This document shows positions 17,041 through 25,934 of a stretch of DNA of 64,000 bases, one piece after another. Below the pieces are notes generated by a model. The model saw nothing but the letters and a program-made list of their open reading frames with translations. It did no database searches and was not told where the DNA came from. The position numbers were made by a program, and so were the translations under genes. The stretch comes from Bacillota bacterium (GTDB lineage Bacteria > Bacillota > Clostridia > Lachnospirales > Bianqueaceae). Where the stretch lies: NCBI GenBank assembly GCA_017620135.1, contig JAFZQZ010000104.1, positions 1 through 64,000 of the forward strand. The letters run 5' to 3'. Numbering within the stretch: position 1 is the stretch's first letter; every line of letters starts with the position of its first letter.

Positions 17041-18873
17041 ATGTCAGAAATCGAAACCACAAAAGAACAGCAACAGTATGTATCGCTGAAATACTTCGGC
17101 ATACCCAAGCTGGGGCCTTATGTGAAACCGCTGAAAGGCATCATCATCTCGATGTCTTGCTTATGCCTTGTCGCCGGCCTCATCGATACACTGCATCCCC
17201 TGTTCCAGCAATATGCCCTCAACCATTTTGTCGAGCTGTCCACCCTGGATACGCTCGTTCCCTTTATCCTGATTTATCTGGGCATCCTGATCCTTCAGAC
17301 CATCGTCAATATGATCAGCGCCTCCCAGGCGGGAAAGATCGAGATGGATGTTTCCCGGGATATGCGCCGGGCCAGCTTCAACCATCTGCAGACGCTTTCT
17401 TTCTCCTATTTCAACCAGAACAGCGTCGGTTACATCCACTCTCGCGTCATGAGTGATACCGGCCGTATCGGCGGTCTGGTTTCCTGGAGCCTGATGGACA
17501 GCGTCTGGAACCTTACGTACATGATCGGCGCGATCGCCGTCATGCTGATCATCAACTGGAAGATGGCCCTGATGGTACTGGTCATCGTTCCTTTGGCCGC
17601 GCTGGCTTCCGTCTATTTCCAGAAACACCTGATCACACTCAACCGACAGGTACGTGAGATCAACTCACAGATCTCTTCCGGATTCAACGAAGGAATCACC
17701 GGTGCCAAGACCACCAAGACCCTGGTCGCTGAAGACAGAATGGAGGAAGACTTCAATAAGACCAGCCGCAAGATGTATAAAACGGCCACCCGGACCTCCC
17801 ATTTCCGCGCGATGTTTATCTCTACTATTACCTTTACTTCCTATATCGCGCTGGCGCTGGTTCTGTGGCGGGGCGGCCGCATCACGCTTCAGGGACTTAT
17901 GGAACTTGGTACGCTCGCGGCGTTTTCCAATTACGCGCTGAACCTTATGGAGCCGATCCGCTGGATCGTCCGTGCCATTTCCGATCTCATCACGGTGCAG
18001 GTCAATATCGAACGTTTCACCCGTCTGATGGAAACCGAATCCGACGTCGCTGATTCTCCGGAGATCATCGAGAAATACGGCGATGCCTTCCATCCAAAGA
18101 AAGAAAACTGGGAACCGCTTTTCGGTGATGTGGAATTCAAGGATGTCTCCTTCATGTACCCCGACGGAGATGAATATGTCCTTGAACATTTCAACCTGAA
18201 AGTCCCGCAGGGCACGAACGTGGCCATCGTGGGAGAAACAGGCGCCGGCAAGTCTACCCTGGTCAACCTGGTCTGCCGGTTCTTTGAACCGACTTCCGGT
18301 CAGATCCTGATCGACGGAAGAGACGCCAGGGAGCGGTCACAGCTGTGGCTTCACAGCAATATCGGCTATGTGCTCCAGACGCCGCATCTCTTTTCCGGCA
18401 CCGTCAAGGAAAACCTCCTTTACGGCAAACCGGACGCGACAATGGAGCAGATCGAAGCGGCCGTGAAGGCTGTATCCGCCGACACCGTGATCGAACGAAT
18501 GGACAAGGGCTATGATTCCGATGTCGGCGAAGGCGGTGATCTGTTATCCACCGGCGAAAAACAGCTTCTTTCCTTTGCGCGGGCCATCCTGGCTGATCCC
18601 CGGATCTTTGTTCTGGATGAGGCGACCAGTTCGATCGATACCGTGACGGAAAAGCTGATCCAGGACGCGATCGAGCACCTGATGAAAGGCCGTACGTCCT
18701 TCGTCATCGCTCATCGTCTTTCCACGATCCGCCAGGCCGACGTGATCCTCGTTGTCAAAGACGGAAAGATCATCGAACAGGGACGTCACAAAGACCTGAT
18801 GCGGATGAAAGGTTACTACTACAACTTATACACAAGGCAGTACGCGGAAGAAACCACTCGTTCCCTTTCCTGA
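17041..18873 (+). CDS. ABC exporter subunit (consensus-site half)
   Basis: The 610-residue half-transporter has six membrane segments and an ATPase domain with Walker A GETGAGKST, Walker B IFVLDEATSS (catalytic Glu present) and H-loop FVIAHRL. Its signature motif is LSTGEKQ rather than LSGGQ. Together with the first subunit, which lacks the catalytic Glu but has a normal signature, this gives one working and one degenerate ATP site, the known design of heterodimeric exporters such as BmrCD or TM287/288. Start ATG at 17041 follows ATAGGAG and is 16 bp after the first subunit. Substrate unknown; such pairs often export drugs or peptides. Confidence 0.94.
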   Translation: MSEIETTKEQQQYVSLKYFGIPKLGPYVKPLKGIIISMSCLCLVAGLIDTLHPLFQQYALNHFVELSTLDTLVPFILIYLGILILQTIVNMISASQAGKIEMDVSRDMRRASFNHLQTLSFSYFNQNSVGYIHSRVMSDTGRIGGLVSWSLMDSVWNLTYMIGAIAVMLIINWKMALMVLVIVPLAALASVYFQKHLITLNRQVREINSQISSGFNEGITGAKTTKTLVAEDRMEEDFNKTSRKMYKTATRTSHFRAMFISTITFTSYIALALVLWRGGRITLQGLMELGTLAAFSNYALNLMEPIRWIVRAISDLITVQVNIERFTRLMETESDVADSPEIIEKYGDAFHPKKENWEPLFGDVEFKDVSFMYPDGDEYVLEHFNLKVPQGTNVAIVGETGAGKSTLVNLVCRFFEPTSGQILIDGRDARERSQLWLHSNIGYVLQTPHLFSGTVKENLLYGKPDATMEQIEAAVKAVSADTVIERMDKGYDSDVGEGGDLLSTGEKQLLSFARAILADPRIFVLDEATSSIDTVTEKLIQDAIEHLMKGRTSFVIAHRLSTIRQADVILVVKDGKIIEQGRHKDLMRMKGYYYNLYTRQYAEETTRSLS

Positions 18874-18900
18874 TCCTGCCACTCATTCGGAGATAAAGAC

Positions 18901-21900
18901 ATGTCATGGCAAGACCTTTTCTCAGAAAAAACCATCCGGCGCGGAGAAGAAATTTTCCGCGCCGGTCGTGTTACCGAACTGTTTCTGATCGGTCCTGATA
19001 TCTATCAGATATCAGTCAGGGATCGATCCCGGCATACGGTCATTCTTCGATACATGAACGGAGAGCCTGCCGATCTTTCCTGTACCTGCGAAACTTCTCG
19101 CAAAGGATTTACCTGCTCTCACATGGCAGCCGCGCTGATTTCGCTGGAGGAACGAAAAGCTGAAATCCTTACCGCTCTGCAACCAAAGATCTCCGACCAT
19201 GCCGTCATTCATCCATTCCGCAAAGAATTGGATAATTCCTCGTATTTCCGGTTTCATGAGATCACCGAAGACCTGCAGATCCATGCCGGGGAGTACCGGG
19301 AAGCGCTCGCGCTTTATCAGAATGACCAGCCGGAACTGGACTCAGTGAGGACTGGTTATAAGGAAAACACAGGCCCTCTTTCCGAACAGATCCTGGAAGC
19401 TCGTGGCTTGTTTGCGAACGGCACCGAAGTTTTCTTCTCCTGTGAACGATCAAGGCTGCTGCAGCTTTCCTGCAACAATCCTCACTGCTATCCTGTATTC
19501 CAGACCTCGCTCACCGCGTCTTATCCAAGACGTCCGATCTGTTCGCATCAGATCGCGTTTCTTCTGAAGATCCGTGATCTTCTGCATTCCTCGCCTGTGG
19601 GAGACCGAACGACAAAGGGTACGAGAGCATGGATTCGCCAGTTTCAGAATGATCCTTGCTTTTTCTCCGGGGCTTTTCGTTCTTCTGTCCGGCTTCTGCC
19701 CCGGCTCATCATCAGGGATCGCTCTCTGTTTCTTGGTTTCCGCATCTGCACTTTTGTTGAAACGGAACGTTCTTTTGTTGTTCCTTCCGTGACCGGTCTG
19801 ATCAACGCAGTTCATACAAATGACTTGTATCAGCCTCTTTCATCCATTCCTGCCATTGATTTCTCCCGGAACTCCTTCCACTCTGAGAGCTTGCCGCTAT
19901 TTCAGCTGCTTTCCGAGATGGCCGGTCATCTTCCGCTGAAAGCCAATTCGAGAGCACTTCTTCTGTCCGGTCTTTATCTGGATCAGCTGTTTTCCATGTT
20001 CGCGGGGCAAACGCTGGAGTGTCTCAACCATGATTCCTCCGTGGCTTCCCATACGATCTCGCTGGATGAAGGAATCTTACCGGGTCCTGTTCTGACCGTC
20101 AGACCTGTCTTTGATCCTTCACAGAAAGCAGTGGAAGCTGTTTCTCTTTCCGGCCTTCTGCCTCCGGTTTTCTGTGGGATGGAACACACATACTTTCTGC
20201 AGGATGATTCTCTGATCCGACTGGATAAGGAATCGGCATGGCCGTTCGATGCTTCCGGTCTTCTGCGCAAACTCTCGGATACCACGGCAGATGGTCATCT
20301 TGATCTGGTTTTCGGCCGAAACCATCTGGTCTTCTTTTTCCGTCATCTGTTCCCGTGTCTTCAGAGTCTTTTCCCGGTCAACGAAATTGACACCGAGCGA
20401 CTTCGTGAGCTTCTTCCTCCTGCTGCGGATTTTGTTCTGACTCTGGATCTTGATCAGGGTCTGCCCGTCTGTCGTATTCAGGCAGCTTATGGAAATCTTC
20501 GCTTTGGACTTCCTGAAGATGCCACAGAAGGCCAGGATCCGCTGCGGGATGTCTTTCTGGAAAAGCATCTGATGGAAGCTGTCCGTCATTTCTTTCCGGA
20601 GACAAAACCGGATTCTTTTGCCTGTCAGGATGAGACGGATTCGATCTTCGGGATATTGCGGGATGGACCGGAAGCCCTGCATAAGGAGACCCGCCGCCTG
20701 ATGGAGTCTTTGTTTTCCGAAAGCCGGATCGAGATAAGGCAAAGCGAAGATTTTGGGTGGATCCGGATCCCGCGGCATCTTTCTTTCCAGGTCGACCTTC
20801 AGGCTGAAAAAAACACCGCTCTGCTGATCGTTCAGTGCCGCGACGTGCTGCCCGGAGAACTATGGTACATGATCCAGTGCTTTCGTGGACATAAGCCCTA
20901 TGCCCGTCTGGAAAACGGCTTATTCTATTCATTCGGAGAGGAGATCTCTCTTATCAGCGAGCTTCTTCGGATCCAGCAGATCAGCCGGGAGATTTTTGAA
21001 TCGTCCTGTGTCTCAGGCTTTGCCGGCACAAGATGTATTCTCCGTCTTCCGCTTGGCCGTGCCTTTTCTGTCGATGCACTTCTTAAAAACGCACCGTTTC
21101 CCTATCAGAAAGATCCCGAGTCCGCTCGTCTGTCAGAGTATCTGGAGACTGGAACGGAATCTTCGGTATCTGATTGGCTGTATGCCAGGGTCTCCTGTGG
21201 CTTCGGCGCCATTCTGGCATTTGATATCTGTCTGGACAAGCGCCTTCCCGTCATCGAAATACTTCAAAAGCTGCATCAGCATTCCACGCTTCCGTCCCTG
21301 ATCATCTGCCCCTCTGCTCTCACTCTGTTCTGGCAGGATCTGATCCATTCCTGTTCGGAAGATGTCCTGATCACTTCTTTCCAGGCTCTTCAGGAAAACG
21401 AAGCCGCTTTCCGGGATCTTCGTTTCCGCTGCAAGATCATAGATTCCTTCTATTTTATCCAGGATCCGAGATCCCGTATCGCAGAAACCGTCGGCCAGGT
21501 CCGCGCTGAGGCGAAGATCGTCCTGACGGATCCGTCAATGATCTCTCGTCCGGGTGATCTGAAAATGCTGTTCGGCTTCGCGATGGATGATTATCTTTTC
21601 GACTCATCGCCCATTCCTGATGAACTGACAGTGCCTTTTATTCGCCAGATGTATACCGCGGACTGTCCGGATCTGCCTCCGATCGTCAGTCGGACCATCC
21701 GGATCCCCATGGAGGAAAACACGGCCATCGGAAAAACAAAAGCGTGCAGGGAACTGATCCTTTCCGCTGTCCGCGCCGGGCATCAGGTCCTCGTTTTATC
21801 GGACGATCCGGACAACTATCCACTGCTCAGAAAAGAACTTCGGAAAGTCTATATCAACAGCATCTGTCCGGGCGAGAATTCTCCTTTCCCGGATCTTCCC

Positions 21901-22083
21901 GGACTGGTCGCTTTCTCCGGGCAGAAAAGATTCTCACCCGTCAGCGGCAAGCCTGATATCGTCCTCTTCTATGACCCTGTCCAAGATCCTGAGACGATCC
22001 TGAAAGTCCGAGGCCTGAAAGGCCGAGACCTAGAAGGCCTTCCGCTCTCCGGACCGCTTCTTGCCGTTTTTCTTGCAGAATAA
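18901..22083 (+). CDS. SWIM zinc-finger, SNF2-like protein with lost ATPase motifs
   Basis: The 1060-residue frame starts at ATG 18901 with GGAG 8 nt upstream, 27 bp after the exporter gene. A SWIM zinc finger is intact: CTC (61-63) with C72 and H74. The C-terminal third aligns by eye with the SNF2 helicase core of clostridial SWIM-SNF2 proteins, but the motifs are destroyed. Motif I, usually GILADDMGLGKT, reads GAILAFDICLDKR (769-781). Motif II DEAQ reads DSFY (848-851). Motif III ALTGTPIEN reads VLTDPSMIS (874-882). The second lobe is shortened; motif V is absent, and the place of motif VI reads ILKVRGLKGRD. There is no stop codon or frameshift in 3.2 kb, so the protein is probably made. 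I infer a non-catalytic role, such as binding nucleic acid or partner proteins. An error-free reading needs alignment. Confidence 0.8.
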   Translation: MSWQDLFSEKTIRRGEEIFRAGRVTELFLIGPDIYQISVRDRSRHTVILRYMNGEPADLSCTCETSRKGFTCSHMAAALISLEERKAEILTALQPKISDHAVIHPFRKELDNSSYFRFHEITEDLQIHAGEYREALALYQNDQPELDSVRTGYKENTGPLSEQILEARGLFANGTEVFFSCERSRLLQLSCNNPHCYPVFQTSLTASYPRRPICSHQIAFLLKIRDLLHSSPVGDRTTKGTRAWIRQFQNDPCFFSGAFRSSVRLLPRLIIRDRSLFLGFRICTFVETERSFVVPSVTGLINAVHTNDLYQPLSSIPAIDFSRNSFHSESLPLFQLLSEMAGHLPLKANSRALLLSGLYLDQLFSMFAGQTLECLNHDSSVASHTISLDEGILPGPVLTVRPVFDPSQKAVEAVSLSGLLPPVFCGMEHTYFLQDDSLIRLDKESAWPFDASGLLRKLSDTTADGHLDLVFGRNHLVFFFRHLFPCLQSLFPVNEIDTERLRELLPPAADFVLTLDLDQGLPVCRIQAAYGNLRFGLPEDATEGQDPLRDVFLEKHLMEAVRHFFPETKPDSFACQDETDSIFGILRDGPEALHKETRRLMESLFSESRIEIRQSEDFGWIRIPRHLSFQVDLQAEKNTALLIVQCRDVLPGELWYMIQCFRGHKPYARLENGLFYSFGEEISLISELLRIQQISREIFESSCVSGFAGTRCILRLPLGRAFSVDALLKNAPFPYQKDPESARLSEYLETGTESSVSDWLYARVSCGFGAILAFDICLDKRLPVIEILQKLHQHSTLPSLIICPSALTLFWQDLIHSCSEDVLITSFQALQENEAAFRDLRFRCKIIDSFYFIQDPRSRIAETVGQVRAEAKIVLTDPSMISRPGDLKMLFGFAMDDYLFDSSPIPDELTVPFIRQMYTADCPDLPPIVSRTIRIPMEENTAIGKTKACRELILSAVRAGHQVLVLSDDPDNYPLLRKELRKVYINSICPGENSPFPDLPGLVAFSGQKRFSPVSGKPDIVLFYDPVQDPETILKVRGLKGRDLEGLPLSGPLLAVFLAE

Positions 22084-22113
22084 AAAAGTCTTCCCATTTG
22101 CCGTCGTTTATGG

Positions 22114-22119
22114 TACACT
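22114..22119 (+). promoter_or_regulatory. Extended -10 promoter of the small YdcF gene
   Basis: The sequence TGGTACACT gives an extended -10 element (TG-N-TACACT) 30 bp ahead of the start at 22149. No good -35 box is visible. It suggests that the small YdcF gene can be expressed apart from the exporter/SNF2 unit. Confidence 0.4.
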
Positions 22120-22148
22120 AAAGTCCACTTCTTTAAGGAGGTTTCCCC

Positions 22149-22748
22149 ATGAATCATATTATTCAGGATATCAGTGATTTTATCTTTGTCTCCGATCCCC
22201 CTGTGGATGCCGATATCATCATGGTCCCCGGCGGGTCCTATCCCGAGCCGGCGGAAGTCGCAGCCCAGCTTTATCATGAAGGCTACGCGCCGATGATCCT
22301 GATCGGCGGAGGCGTATCCATCGCGACAAGCAAATTCCCCGGACCCAAGACCAAGACCAAGATCTATACCGGGGATTATCAGACAGAATATGAGTTTTAT
22401 TTGGATGTGCTCCAGAAAAACGATGTTCCGGATGACGCGATCATCGGAGAGGATCAGTCCTCCTTCACCCGCGAGGCCGGCATCTACGCGCGCCAGCTGG
22501 TAGACGAGAAACAGATCTCCGTCCGCTCGGCCCTGCTTGTCTGCAAAGCCTTCCACGCCCGCCGCTGCCTGATGGCATATCAGGCCGCCTTCCCGCAGGT
22601 CGAATTCTCTGTCATCCCGGTCACCGGCTACGACATTACCAAGGAAAACTGGTATCAGGATGAGGAAGCCATAGGTCGCGTCATGGGCGAGCTGCGCCGC
22701 ATCGGCGATCAGTTCACCGTCGCAGACATCAATCAGTTCAAAGAATAA
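22149..22748 (+). CDS. YdcF-family protein (DUF218), soluble
   Basis: This 199-residue cytosolic DUF218 protein has the family pattern IIMVPGGSYPEPAEVAAQLY, ILIGGGVS, STREA-like SSFTREAGIYARQL and LLVCKAFHARRCLMAY. It lacks the N-terminal membrane segments of the DUF218 protein at 6838-7584. The reaction is not known. Start ATG at 22149 follows a strong AAGGAGG. A two-tiered terminator follows directly. Confidence 0.88.
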   Translation: MNHIIQDISDFIFVSDPPVDADIIMVPGGSYPEPAEVAAQLYHEGYAPMILIGGGVSIATSKFPGPKTKTKIYTGDYQTEYEFYLDVLQKNDVPDDAIIGEDQSSFTREAGIYARQLVDEKQISVRSALLVCKAFHARRCLMAYQAAFPQVEFSVIPVTGYDITKENWYQDEEAIGRVMGELRRIGDQFTVADINQFKE

Positions 22749-22766
22749 TTTTATTCATACATAAAA

Positions 22767-22838
22767 AGGGCGTTCCAGCGCCCCCGCTGCTCGGCAGTTG
22801 CTGCGCAAAACTCGCAGCGGGGACACATGGAACGCTCT
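22767..22838 (+). terminator. Two-tiered terminator with conserved loop (copy 2)
   Basis: An outer 11-bp stem (22767-22777 with 22828-22838, one G-U pair) and an inner 9-bp stem (22782-22790 with 22814-22822) enclose a 23-nt loop, followed by TTTTT on the plus strand. The loop reads TCGGCA, then CGCAAAA, then CTCGC at its 3' edge, the same order as in copy 1 at 2785-2853. It ends the YdcF transcript and may also act on the convergent cysE operon. Confidence 0.88.
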
Positions 22839-22870
22839 TTTTGTGTGTACAGACTCATTCTCTGAGCTGA

Positions 22871-23785
22871 TTATCTATCTTCAGAGGTCTGTGACTGTGA
22901 TACGGAAATCGTTTTTGCCGTATTGTATATGATGGAGTATGGCGGAACAGAGCTGGTGAGCCATACGCTGCCGCCGATGATCGATCCTTTGCCGATCACG
23001 ACATCACCGCCGAGGATCGTGGCACCGGCATAAATGACGACCCGGTCTTCCACTTCCGGATGACGTTTGCCGCCTTTGACAGGATGACCGTTTTCATCCA
23101 GATCAAAGCTCTTGGCGCCAAGGGTGACTCCCTGGTAAAGCTTGACATGACGCCCGATCCGGCATGTCTCGCCAATGACCACGCCCGTACCGTGATCAAT
23201 AAAGAAGTATTCCCCGATCTGCGCGCCAGGATGGATATCGATCCCCGTCCGGCTGTGGGCGTATTCCGTCATCATACGGGGGATCAGCGGCATGCCCAGC
23301 TCAAAGAGCCGGTGTGCCAGCCGATAGATCGTGATCGTTTCAAAGGCCGGATAGGCCAGCATGACCTCTTCCCTGGAACGCGCGGCCGGGTCACCATCAT
23401 AAGCCGAGGTGATATCCTTATCCAGCATCCGCGCGATATCAGGCAGCGATTCCATAAAATCCCGGGTAATGCATTCCGCCTTGGATTCACAGTCCTCCGG
23501 TCCGGTCATGGCGTCTTCCACGTTCGGCAGGACATCCTTCGCGATCTCGTAAAGGAGCATCGCTGTCTCCTGGAACAGCCGGGAAATGGTCGTCTCCCGG
23601 AAATCGTCCGTCAGCTTTTCTTCATAGTAAATGGTCGGATACATGACCGACTGCAGCAGGTGGATCAGTTTTTCCACCCGCATTTTCAGCGCGTAACCGC
23701 CGATCGATCCATTCTTCGTTCCGGTCTCGGCCATTACCTTCTGCGCGTGGACCTGGATCTCTTCATTCAGCCATTTGGAAAACAT
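22871..23785 (-). CDS. cysE: Serine O-acetyltransferase, EpsC type
   Basis: The enzyme acetylates L-serine for cysteine synthesis. The 304-residue chain has an N-terminal helical region typical of the longer EpsC form. It is followed by the left-handed beta-helix: TGIDIHPGAQIG, DHGTGVVIGET, VKLYQGVTLGAKS, GGKRHPEVEDRV and IGGSVWLT. The catalytic His residues in IHPGA and DHGTG are present. Start ATG 23783-23785 follows GAGG, 4 bp after the GatD-like gene. It is the last gene of the alr, MurT-like, GatD-like, cysE run. A cysteine biosynthesis gene in this company is unexpected. Confidence 0.94.
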   Translation of the reverse strand: MFSKWLNEEIQVHAQKVMAETGTKNGSIGGYALKMRVEKLIHLLQSVMYPTIYYEEKLTDDFRETTISRLFQETAMLLYEIAKDVLPNVEDAMTGPEDCESKAECITRDFMESLPDIARMLDKDITSAYDGDPAARSREEVMLAYPAFETITIYRLAHRLFELGMPLIPRMMTEYAHSRTGIDIHPGAQIGEYFFIDHGTGVVIGETCRIGRHVKLYQGVTLGAKSFDLDENGHPVKGGKRHPEVEDRVVIYAGATILGGDVVIGKGSIIGGSVWLTSSVPPYSIIYNTAKTISVSQSQTSEDR

Positions 23786-23788
23786 TTT

Positions 23789-24547
23789 TTATTCCTCTAC
23801 ATATTCGATCTTCGGATCTTTAAACTGTTTCAGCTTGGCTTCGTACGCGTCCATCGCCTGCTTTTCGAAAGCCAGCCGAACGTCCCCTGCCCCGGCCTTC
23901 TTCAGAAGGTCCTTGGTGAGGAGCGGATTATTGATCAAAAGCGGCCCGTTCAGGTATGTGCCGAAGAAATTGTGATACCGGAATCCTTCCAGCATCGTAT
24001 CCGGATGGATCCCGAATCCACGCTCGCCCTTGAAGCAGTAATGCTCGCTGTTGTCTCCGTAGGTGTAGGAAAACTCTGCCTTGAAGCCCACCACGTCGAT
24101 CTGATCCTTGTCTTCCGTTTCGTAGCTTCCAAGGAAAAGCGTATTGTAACGGTGCATCATCCGGCGCTCGCTGTGATAGTCGAAGATACCGAGGCATTCG
24201 ATGACGCGCCCTTCGTTTTTGCCGCCGGGGATATCCTCCAGGATCTCGATCTTCTTTCCGAATACCTCAAAGGCGTTGCCCGTCATCAGCAGGACGACGT
24301 TTTTCTCGATGAGTTCTTTCAGCCTATCGCGGCAGGGCATGAGTTTCTCGATGATCATCTCCAGCCCGTCTTCCGTTGTCGGTCCCATATAGATCATATT
24401 GACGTCTTCGGTCATAAACTTGGGCGTTTCATGAAGGGACGTCCTGTAAAAAACCGCGTCCGGCAGGCTCTGGGCCAGATAATTCATCTGAAAATGATCC
24501 CCGAAGAGGTTGGCGATCTCCGGATATAATACTTCGATCTTCATCAT
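23789..24547 (-). CDS. GatD-like glutamine amidotransferase subunit without catalytic Cys and His
   Basis: The protein matches the GatD subunit of the lipid II isoglutaminyl synthase by eye: IYMGPTTEDG near the start, FGKKIEIL after the nucleophile elbow, LGIFDYHSE, VVGFKAEF and a GTYLNGPLL end motif. In S. aureus GatD the elbow reads TICGGYQFLGKK, with catalytic Cys94. Here it reads MTGNAFEVFGKK, placing Gly (about residue 90) at the Cys position. The His of GTYLHGP is Asn (about residue 200). Without Cys and His, glutamine hydrolysis is not expected. The start is uncertain: a GTG at 24553 overlaps the upstream stop as GTGA, but ATG 24545-24547 or the next ATG has better spacing from GAGGTG. 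Confidence 0.85.
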   Translation of the reverse strand: MMKIEVLYPEIANLFGDHFQMNYLAQSLPDAVFYRTSLHETPKFMTEDVNMIYMGPTTEDGLEMIIEKLMPCRDRLKELIEKNVVLLMTGNAFEVFGKKIEILEDIPGGKNEGRVIECLGIFDYHSERRMMHRYNTLFLGSYETEDKDQIDVVGFKAEFSYTYGDNSEHYCFKGERGFGIHPDTMLEGFRYHNFFGTYLNGPLLINNPLLTKDLLKKAGAGDVRLAFEKQAMDAYEAKLKQFKDPKIEYVEE

Positions 24548-24549
24548 CT

Positions 24550-25929
24550 TCACCTCTTCCTGTTCCGGATCCTTTCTTTGATCTTGCCCACCAGCTCGTC
24601 CTTCAGGGCGACCTGATAGGAGTCATGCAGAATATAGACCGTTGTGCCTTCTTTCAGTTCCAGCTGCTCCGGGATCTGATCGATCGTATCCACACAGCGA
24701 AGCTTCTCTTCCGGGAACCCGGCCAGCAGGCAGCGAAGCAGGTAGTCGCGGCTTCGATCGCCCGCTACCACGATCCGGTTCGTGTCCGGCTGATTCAGCA
24801 CTTCGAAATCCACATCATAGAGATAGGCCGTATTCTCGACCGTCACTTCCGCGTCCCGAAGATCATCCAGGATCAGGATCATCTCCTTTTCTCCCGGGCG
24901 GGTCGCGCAGTATTCGAAGGCCACCGTAACGGCCGGCGCGATCTGACCTTTGGCCATATTCGTGACGATCGATACGCCGCCTTCTTCGGTCTTCAGATAG
25001 CGGGAATCGATGACTTTCGTGGTCCCCATGGCTTTCGCCAGATCAGGCGCGCTGATCCCGAAGCTGCGGCAGAAAGCGATCGCCGCCATCTCGTTATAGA
25101 GATTGAAAATGCTGTCGGAGATCATGGGATAGATCTCTTCTCCTTCCGGTCCGGCGACCGGCATTTTCATGGTCTCATAATCCATCAGGCCTGCCAGATA
25201 ATCCGCTTTGGGCGCTTCAAATCCGCAGGTCGGACACTTTGCTCTTCCGATATGATTATAGCGCGAGTATTCGTATTCGATCAGTCCGTGACATTTAGGA
25301 CAGATCTGCATATCGTTCAGCAGATTGCGGCACTCGGTATGATCCCACGGCTGTTTGCCGATCCCGTAGAAAACGTGCGGATTGTTCGGTTTGAGCTCGC
25401 TGCTGATCAGATCGTCCGCATTGAGGACCAGTGTACAGTCATCCGGCAGCGCGTTGTTGATGAGATCGAAGATATAGTGGGGATGCGCGTTACGTCTTGG
25501 GCTGTCCCGAAGAAGATTCGTCACGACCACATACGTGGGATGGATATACGGAAAGACACGGAACGCGCTTCTCTCATCCACTTCCAGCACACAGGTCTCA
25601 AACTTCTCCTGCCCGAAGAGACCGACGCCATTTAACAGTGCTGTCGCTACGCCGGAATTGATATTGGATCCGAGACGGTTCGAAAGGATCGTGTACCCGT
25701 TCTTTGTCAGAAGATCCGCGATCACATTGGTCAGGGTGGTCTTGCCGTTGGTACCGGTGACCGCGATGACCGTCTTCGGTTTTTTCACTTTGGCGATAAA
25801 GTCCGGACAGATTCTAAGCGCCACCTGACCGGGCAGGTTCGTGCCTTCCTTTTTCAGGACCTTTTTCAGGATCACAGAGCCGAGCTTGGCGCATTTGCCG
25901 GCCAGGAGGGCCAGATAAAAACGGATCAT
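24550..25929 (-). CDS. MurT-like Mur ligase, divergent
   Basis: This 459-residue protein has the Mur ligase central domain with ATP loop VTGTNGKTT (57-65) and the MurT-specific zinc ribbon (C210, C213, C232, C235). A DUF1727 C-terminal domain follows. MurT amidates the D-Glu of lipid II with ammonia delivered by GatD. Several MurT hallmarks are altered. VTNLFRDQLDRYGE becomes VTNLLRDSPRRNAHPHY. The KNP stretch before the C-terminal domain becomes AKGQIAP. The DxSWxWD segment that supplies the third triad residue becomes NTAYLYD (Asn 366). It overlaps the GatD-like gene. I infer a ligase that acts on something other than glutamine-derived ammonia. Start ATG 25927-25929 follows CAGGAG. Confidence 0.86.
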   Translation of the reverse strand: MIRFYLALLAGKCAKLGSVILKKVLKKEGTNLPGQVALRICPDFIAKVKKPKTVIAVTGTNGKTTLTNVIADLLTKNGYTILSNRLGSNINSGVATALLNGVGLFGQEKFETCVLEVDERSAFRVFPYIHPTYVVVTNLLRDSPRRNAHPHYIFDLINNALPDDCTLVLNADDLISSELKPNNPHVFYGIGKQPWDHTECRNLLNDMQICPKCHGLIEYEYSRYNHIGRAKCPTCGFEAPKADYLAGLMDYETMKMPVAGPEGEEIYPMISDSIFNLYNEMAAIAFCRSFGISAPDLAKAMGTTKVIDSRYLKTEEGGVSIVTNMAKGQIAPAVTVAFEYCATRPGEKEMILILDDLRDAEVTVENTAYLYDVDFEVLNQPDTNRIVVAGDRSRDYLLRCLLAGFPEEKLRCVDTIDQIPEQLELKEGTTVYILHDSYQVALKDELVGKIKERIRNRKR

Positions 25930-25934
25930 AAATT

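Noticed and set aside
15411-17108. A 565-codon open frame on the minus strand opposite the ABC exporter genes.
   Set aside because: Antisense shadow; the plus strand encodes exporter motifs.
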